A stretch of DNA of 64,000 nt, taken from contig NC_017098.1 in the NCBI RefSeq assembly GCF_000242595.2, positions 3,024,501 to 3,088,500 on the forward strand, written 5' to 3'. The notes below the pieces were generated by a model. It saw only the letters and a program-made list of their open reading frames with translations, was not told where the DNA came from and searched no databases. Below, in pieces: positions 60,989-64,000 of this stretch. Source of the stretch: Spirochaeta africana DSM 8902 (GTDB lineage: Bacteria > Spirochaetota > Spirochaetia > DSM-27196 > DSM-8902). Made by a program: the position numbers and the translations under genes. Positions within the stretch are counted from its first letter, which is position 1. Every line of letters starts with the position of its first letter.

Positions 60989-62065
60989 ATGCGAAAATAC
61001 AATTTTTCCGCCGGCCCATCCACGCTGCCGGTCAGCGTGCTGGAGGCACTACAGAAGGACCTGGTCGAGTATCAGGGCATGGGGCTCTCGCTGATCGAGG
61101 CCAGCCACCGCAGTCCGGAGTACGACGCTGTACACTCCACGACCCTGGCGCTGGTGAAGGAATTGCTGCAGGTGCCCGATACCCACGAGGTACTGCTGCT
61201 GCAAGGCGGCGCCACCCTGCAGTTTGGCATGATCCCGCTGAACTTTATGGGACAAGGCGGCAGCTGTGACGCCGTCATGAGCGGCTCATGGGCCAAGAAG
61301 GCGATCGCCGACTCCGCCAAGGTGGGGACCGTAAACAAGGTTTTTGACGGGAAGGATTCATCCTATACAACCCTGCCGGACAATGTAACCACCACTGCCG
61401 GGGCAGCATATCTGCACATCACCAGCAACGAGACCATCGAGGGTGTTCAGTGGAAGAACTTTCCGGACACCGGTGATGTACCGCTGATTGCCGATGCATC
61501 CAGCGATATCATGAGCCGTCCGCTGCCAATCGCCAAATTTGGCATGATCTATGCCGGAGCCCAGAAGAATCTCGGTCCTGCCGGGGTAACCCTGGTAATT
61601 ATCCGCAAGGACCTGCTGGAGCGCTGCCCGGACAGCCTCCCTGCATACCTGAACTACAAGACCCATGCCGACAAGGATTCCCTCTACAACACCCCACCGG
61701 TATTTGCCATCTGGGCCATGGGTGAGGTACTGAAATGGATCAAGTCCAATGGCGGGCTCGACGGGGTACAGAAGCTGAACGAGCAGAAAGCACAGCTTGT
61801 GTATGATACTATCGCTGCCCACGGCGATTTCTATCGCTGCCCGGTTGATCCCGAGGTACGCTCCACCATGAATGTGGTGTTCCGCCTGCCGACCGAAGAA
61901 CTGGAGAAACAGTTTATTGCCGCGGCAAAGGACAAGGGAATGATCGGGCTCAAGGGCCACCGATCGGTTGGCGGCTGCCGTGCATCGCTGTACAACGCAA
62001 TGCCGCTGGAAGGCGCCCAGGCACTGGCAGATTTCATGACGGAATTTGCCAAGGCACACGGATAA
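60989..62065 (+). CDS. serC: Phosphoserine aminotransferase
   Basis: 358 residues, class V PLP aminotransferase. SAGPSTLPVSVLEALQKDL at the N terminus, ASHRSPEYDAVH, LQGGATLQF, the PLP-binding Lys in YAGAQKNLGPAG (~190-200) and KGHRSVGGCRASLYNAM at the C terminus are all typical of SerC. It converts 3-phosphohydroxypyruvate to phosphoserine; ThrH, encoded 48 kb away in this window, could remove the phosphate. AAGGAG lies ~10 nt before the ATG. Confidence 0.96.
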   Translation: MRKYNFSAGPSTLPVSVLEALQKDLVEYQGMGLSLIEASHRSPEYDAVHSTTLALVKELLQVPDTHEVLLLQGGATLQFGMIPLNFMGQGGSCDAVMSGSWAKKAIADSAKVGTVNKVFDGKDSSYTTLPDNVTTTAGAAYLHITSNETIEGVQWKNFPDTGDVPLIADASSDIMSRPLPIAKFGMIYAGAQKNLGPAGVTLVIIRKDLLERCPDSLPAYLNYKTHADKDSLYNTPPVFAIWAMGEVLKWIKSNGGLDGVQKLNEQKAQLVYDTIAAHGDFYRCPVDPEVRSTMNVVFRLPTEELEKQFIAAAKDKGMIGLKGHRSVGGCRASLYNAMPLEGAQALADFMTEFAKAHG

Positions 62066-62081
62066 ACCGCCGCAGATTTGT

Positions 62082-62110
62082 TTGACAAACCGCCCGGGCG
62101 GGAGTAGAAT
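62082..62110 (+). promoter_or_regulatory. Strong promoter of the candidate ncRNA, with a palindromic spacer
   Basis: A perfect TTGACA (62082-62087), a 17-nt spacer and TAGAAT (62105-62110), start near 62117. The spacer contains the 12-bp palindrome CCGCCCGGGCGG (62090-62101). Confidence 0.8.
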
Positions 62111-62129
62111 TCTATACAAGGAGTTCGTT

Positions 62130-62168
62130 ATGGCATGTACTGATGGACCACCTTGGAGGAAGGGCTGA
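62130..62168 (+). CDS. Possible 12-codon peptide within the candidate RNA
   Basis: ATG GCA ... TGA encodes MACTDGPPWRKG, with AAGGAG 6 nt before the ATG. The ribosome site is as good as those of real genes here, but the codons also form the 5' strand of the long RNA helix, so translation and folding would compete. It may be a leader peptide or chance. Confidence 0.25.
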   Translation: MACTDGPPWRKG

Positions 62169-62268
62169 CATATGATGTCAGCTGCCCGCACGGGAAGCTG
62201 GGTACTATGTACCCCAACACACAAGATCACCGATCGCCCCGCCACCAGTGGTGCTCCGGGGGACGGTT

Positions 62269-62298
62269 AAAAAAGCCGGCTTGATGCCGGCTTTTTTG
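62269..62298 (+). terminator. Intrinsic terminator of the candidate ncRNA
   Basis: A perfect 12-bp stem (AAAAAAGCCGGC / GCCGGCTTTTTT) with loop TTGAT. Confidence 0.95.
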
Positions 62299-62345
62299 TT
62301 GCCTGCCTTCTGCGTGTGGCACAGCCTCGACCTCCACAACCGCGC

Positions 62346-62374
62346 TTGACCACCTGTCGCATCTCGATCACAAT
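62346..62374 (+). promoter_or_regulatory. Promoter of the TrmB-like regulator gene, predicted leaderless
   Basis: TTGACC (62346-62351), a 17-nt spacer and CACAAT (62369-62374), then 8 nt to the ATG at 62383. No Shine-Dalgarno. Confidence 0.5.
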
Positions 62375-62382
62375 TACTGCCT

Positions 62383-63204
62383 ATGTCGATCATTGATGAA
62401 CTGGAACGGTTCCAGTTTTCCCGGATGGAGGCGCAAGTCTATGTCTGCCTGGTGCAGCATGGACGGCTGAACGGCAGCCAGATAGCCCGACAGCTGCACT
62501 GCTCGCGGTCATCGGTCTATTCTGCCCTGAACAATCTTTACTCCCGCGGGGCGGTTACCATGCTGACCGGCGAGCCAACCGAGTATGCTGCCGAGGACCC
62601 TGACGCCCTCTTTTCCCTGCTGCAGCAGCAGTATACCCGGGCCTTAACCCGGGTACGCAGTGAACTCAAGCAGAGCATGCAGGGAGCCGCGGAGCAGCAG
62701 TATCACAACCTGCGCGGCAGTGAGAACTGCCTGCAGAAGGCCCGCGAACTCATCAGCCGCTCACGTTCCGAGGTTCTGCTGCACACTAACCTCGATATTA
62801 ATCTGCTGGCTGACGCAATCAGGACAACCGCAGAACACGGCACCAGGGTTGTAGTGTTCAGCTTTATCCCGCTGCAGCGCAGCGACCTGCCAATAGAACT
62901 GTATCTTGATACCAAATTCGGGGTGGACAAAACCCCGGACAAGCGCCTGCTGCTGGTCTGCGACCACCGCAGCGCCCTGATAGCCGGCGGACAGCCGGAA
63001 GGGAGCTTTGTCGGCACCTTCTCTGGCAATCCACTGCTGGTTTCGATTATTGCAGAACACATCCACCACGATGTCTATCTGTACAAGCTGTCCAGACAAC
63101 TGGGCAGAAATGTCGTGGATCCGTCAATCCAGCTGGACTCACTGCTGGAACGGAATTTCAAAGGGTGGCTGGATCGAGCCCACGAGATCAGCGATCAGCG
63201 CTGA
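62383..63204 (+). CDS. TrmB-family transcriptional regulator
   Basis: 273 residues. An N-terminal winged helix at ~1-75 (FSRMEAQVYVCLVQHGRLNGSQIARQLHCSRSSVYSALNNLYSRGAV) is followed by a coiled linker with LKQSMQGAAEQQ. A C-terminal domain (~110-250) with SRSEVLLHTNLDINLLADAI and DHRSALIAGG has the PLD-like effector fold of TrmB regulators, which often sense sugars. The target is unknown. The end overlaps the convergent citrate synthase gene by 10 nt. Confidence 0.85.
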   Translation: MSIIDELERFQFSRMEAQVYVCLVQHGRLNGSQIARQLHCSRSSVYSALNNLYSRGAVTMLTGEPTEYAAEDPDALFSLLQQQYTRALTRVRSELKQSMQGAAEQQYHNLRGSENCLQKARELISRSRSEVLLHTNLDINLLADAIRTTAEHGTRVVVFSFIPLQRSDLPIELYLDTKFGVDKTPDKRLLLVCDHRSALIAGGQPEGSFVGTFSGNPLLVSIIAEHIHHDVYLYKLSRQLGRNVVDPSIQLDSLLERNFKGWLDRAHEISDQR

Positions 63205-64000
63205 TCAATCGGGATATAGGGCTCTTCCAGAGTGCCAGTATAGAAGGCACGCGGTCGGAATATCCGGTTGTGCGCCAGGTACTCCAGCACCCGCGAGGTC
63301 CAGCCGGCAACACGCGACACCGCGAAAATGGTGGTGTACAGATCGGTGGGAATCCCCATGCTGCGATAGACAATCCCTGAGTAGAAGTCGACATTGGGGT
63401 AGATCCCCTTCTCGCTCCCGAGCGAGGCAATAACCTGCTTCTCCAGCTCGGTGGCTGTATCGAACAGGCCGCGCAGCTGCTCGTTCTCTTCTGCCAGCAG
63501 TCCGGCCATCGGACCGAGAATGCGGGCGCGCGGGTCGTACGACTTGTACACCCGGTGACCGAAACCGGTAATCTTTTTGCCCTCGCCGCGTGCCTTCTTG
63601 TACCAGGAAGCAACCTTTTTGGGTCCGCCAATAGTCTCCAGCATCTTGACCACCTCGACATTTGCGCCGCCATGCAGCGGTCCGCTCAGTGCCGCAATAC
63701 CGGATCCGATGGCAAAATAGATGTCCGACAGGGTCGATGCTACCACCAGCGAGGCAAAGGTGCTGGCATTCATCCCGTGATCAGCATGGAGTATCAGGTT
63801 GATATCCATAACCCGCTCTTCCAGCCGGGTGGGCTTGCGACCGGTCAGCATGTACAGATAATTTCCAGCCAGGCTCAGATCCGGCAGCGGTTCCAGCGGG
63901 ATATGGCCTTCGCGTACCCGGCCAATGGTTGCAGCGATGCTCGGAACCCCGGCAATCAGCTTGTAACAGCTCTCGATCTCCTCGGCACTGACCAGGTTCT
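63195..64000 (-). CDS. gltA: Citrate synthase (C-terminal part; 5' end beyond window)
   Basis: The frame is open to base 64000, giving the last ~268 residues. Visible are IAGVPSIAATIGRVREG, SLAGNYLYMLTGRKPT, catalytic His in LILHADHGMNASTFA, SGPLHGGANVEV, ITGFGHRVYKSYDPRA and NVDFYSGIVYRSMGIP, the standard citrate synthase catalytic His/Asp set. It condenses oxaloacetate with acetyl-CoA. The 3' end overlaps the TrmB-like regulator in convergent orientation. Confidence 0.96.
   Translation of the reverse strand, partial: NLVSAEEIESCYKLIAGVPSIAATIGRVREGHIPLEPLPDLSLAGNYLYMLTGRKPTRLEERVMDINLILHADHGMNASTFASLVVASTLSDIYFAIGSGIAALSGPLHGGANVEVVKMLETIGGPKKVASWYKKARGEGKKITGFGHRVYKSYDPRARILGPMAGLLAEENEQLRGLFDTATELEKQVIASLGSEKGIYPNVDFYSGIVYRSMGIPTDLYTTIFAVSRVAGWTSRVLEYLAHNRIFRPRAFYTGTLEEPYIPIDQR

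Larger units (their letters stand above)
62117..62298 (+). ncRNA. Candidate ~180-nt structured RNA with its own promoter and terminator
   Basis: An outer helix joins GGACCACC (62145-62152) and GGTGCTCC (62250-62257) with one mismatch, continuing as TTGG/CCAG, GG/CC and GGGC/GCCC. Inside are hairpins GCTGACAT-ATG-ATGTCAGC (62164-62182), CCC-GCAC-GGG (62185-62194) and GGGTAC-TAT-GTACCC (62200-62214). A terminator ends it. I do not recognise tmRNA, SRP RNA, RNase P RNA or a riboswitch. The size would suit 6S RNA, but no 6S signature is evident. Confidence 0.55.

Overview
The window reads as one continuous, gene-dense stretch of chromosome from a free-living, fairly GC-rich member of the Spirochaetota. 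The evidence is lineage-typical gene content: a two-subunit phenylalanyl-tRNA synthetase of the archaeal/eukaryotic type, an EF-G of the spirochaete/mitochondrial (spdEFG1/mtEFG1) type, a CarD regulator, an RsbV/RsbW-like pair next to long coiled-coil and TPR proteins, and an lpt-rpoN-hpf-hprK-HPr cluster. Ala/Asp/Gly/Pro-rich inserts in several conserved enzymes would suit a salt- or alkali-adapted Spirochaeta, but that, and any species name, is inference. I see no insertion sequence, prophage, CRISPR array or rRNA.

Layout. 1-5 kb: the tail of an unidentified coiled-coil protein, a prephenate dehydratase fused to a degenerate DAHP-synthase barrel, a lipoprotein lytic transglycosylase, a TylF-like methyltransferase and the anti-sigma antagonist/kinase pair. 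5-16 kb: a secreted coiled-coil protein, an OppA-like binding protein, CarD, a P-loop ATPase with fusA, a cyclase-like protein without metal ligands, thrH, a cNMP-binding protein and a DUF1707 protein. 16-28 kb: pheST, a very large TPR protein, a secreted LamG/FN3 protein and uvrC. 27-39 kb: one long minus-strand operon running pyrG-lptC-lptA-lptB-rpoN-hpf-hprK-HPr-DUF4390-ntrY-ntrX-lexA-holA, with an internal promoter before rpoN. 39-48 kb: a bifunctional-nuclease-like protein divergent from cheR-cheB, a YmdB-like protein with a lost metal site, Hsp20, a MATE exporter, a sensor kinase, a TSUP permease, a PIN-like protein and a small DUF2279-like protein. 48.7-49.1 kb: tRNA-Leu(CAG) followed by a terminator, a structured spacer, an exact 17-bp copy of the tRNA 3' end and a second terminator. 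49-57 kb: an ATPase-domain protein, a DUF389 membrane protein, msrB-GDPD, a YeeE/YedE pair, and ahpC-ahpF divergent from oxyR. 57-64 kb: a DUF302 protein, MscS, a secreted adhesin-like protein with a HIT protein, serC, a candidate structured small RNA, a TrmB-like regulator and the 3' part of citrate synthase.

The strongest unexplained signal is a promoter architecture. At least a dozen first genes have a sigma70-type -10 hexamer ending 6-8 nt before the start codon, usually with a -35 at 17-18 nt spacing, and no Shine-Dalgarno. Their mRNAs should be leaderless, whereas operon-internal genes mostly carry good Shine-Dalgarno sequences. Other points of interest are three pseudo-enzymes (DAHP-synthase, YmdB and class III cyclase folds with lost active sites), the tRNA-Leu tail module, the structured RNA at about 62.1-62.3 kb, and a long hairpin upstream of serC.
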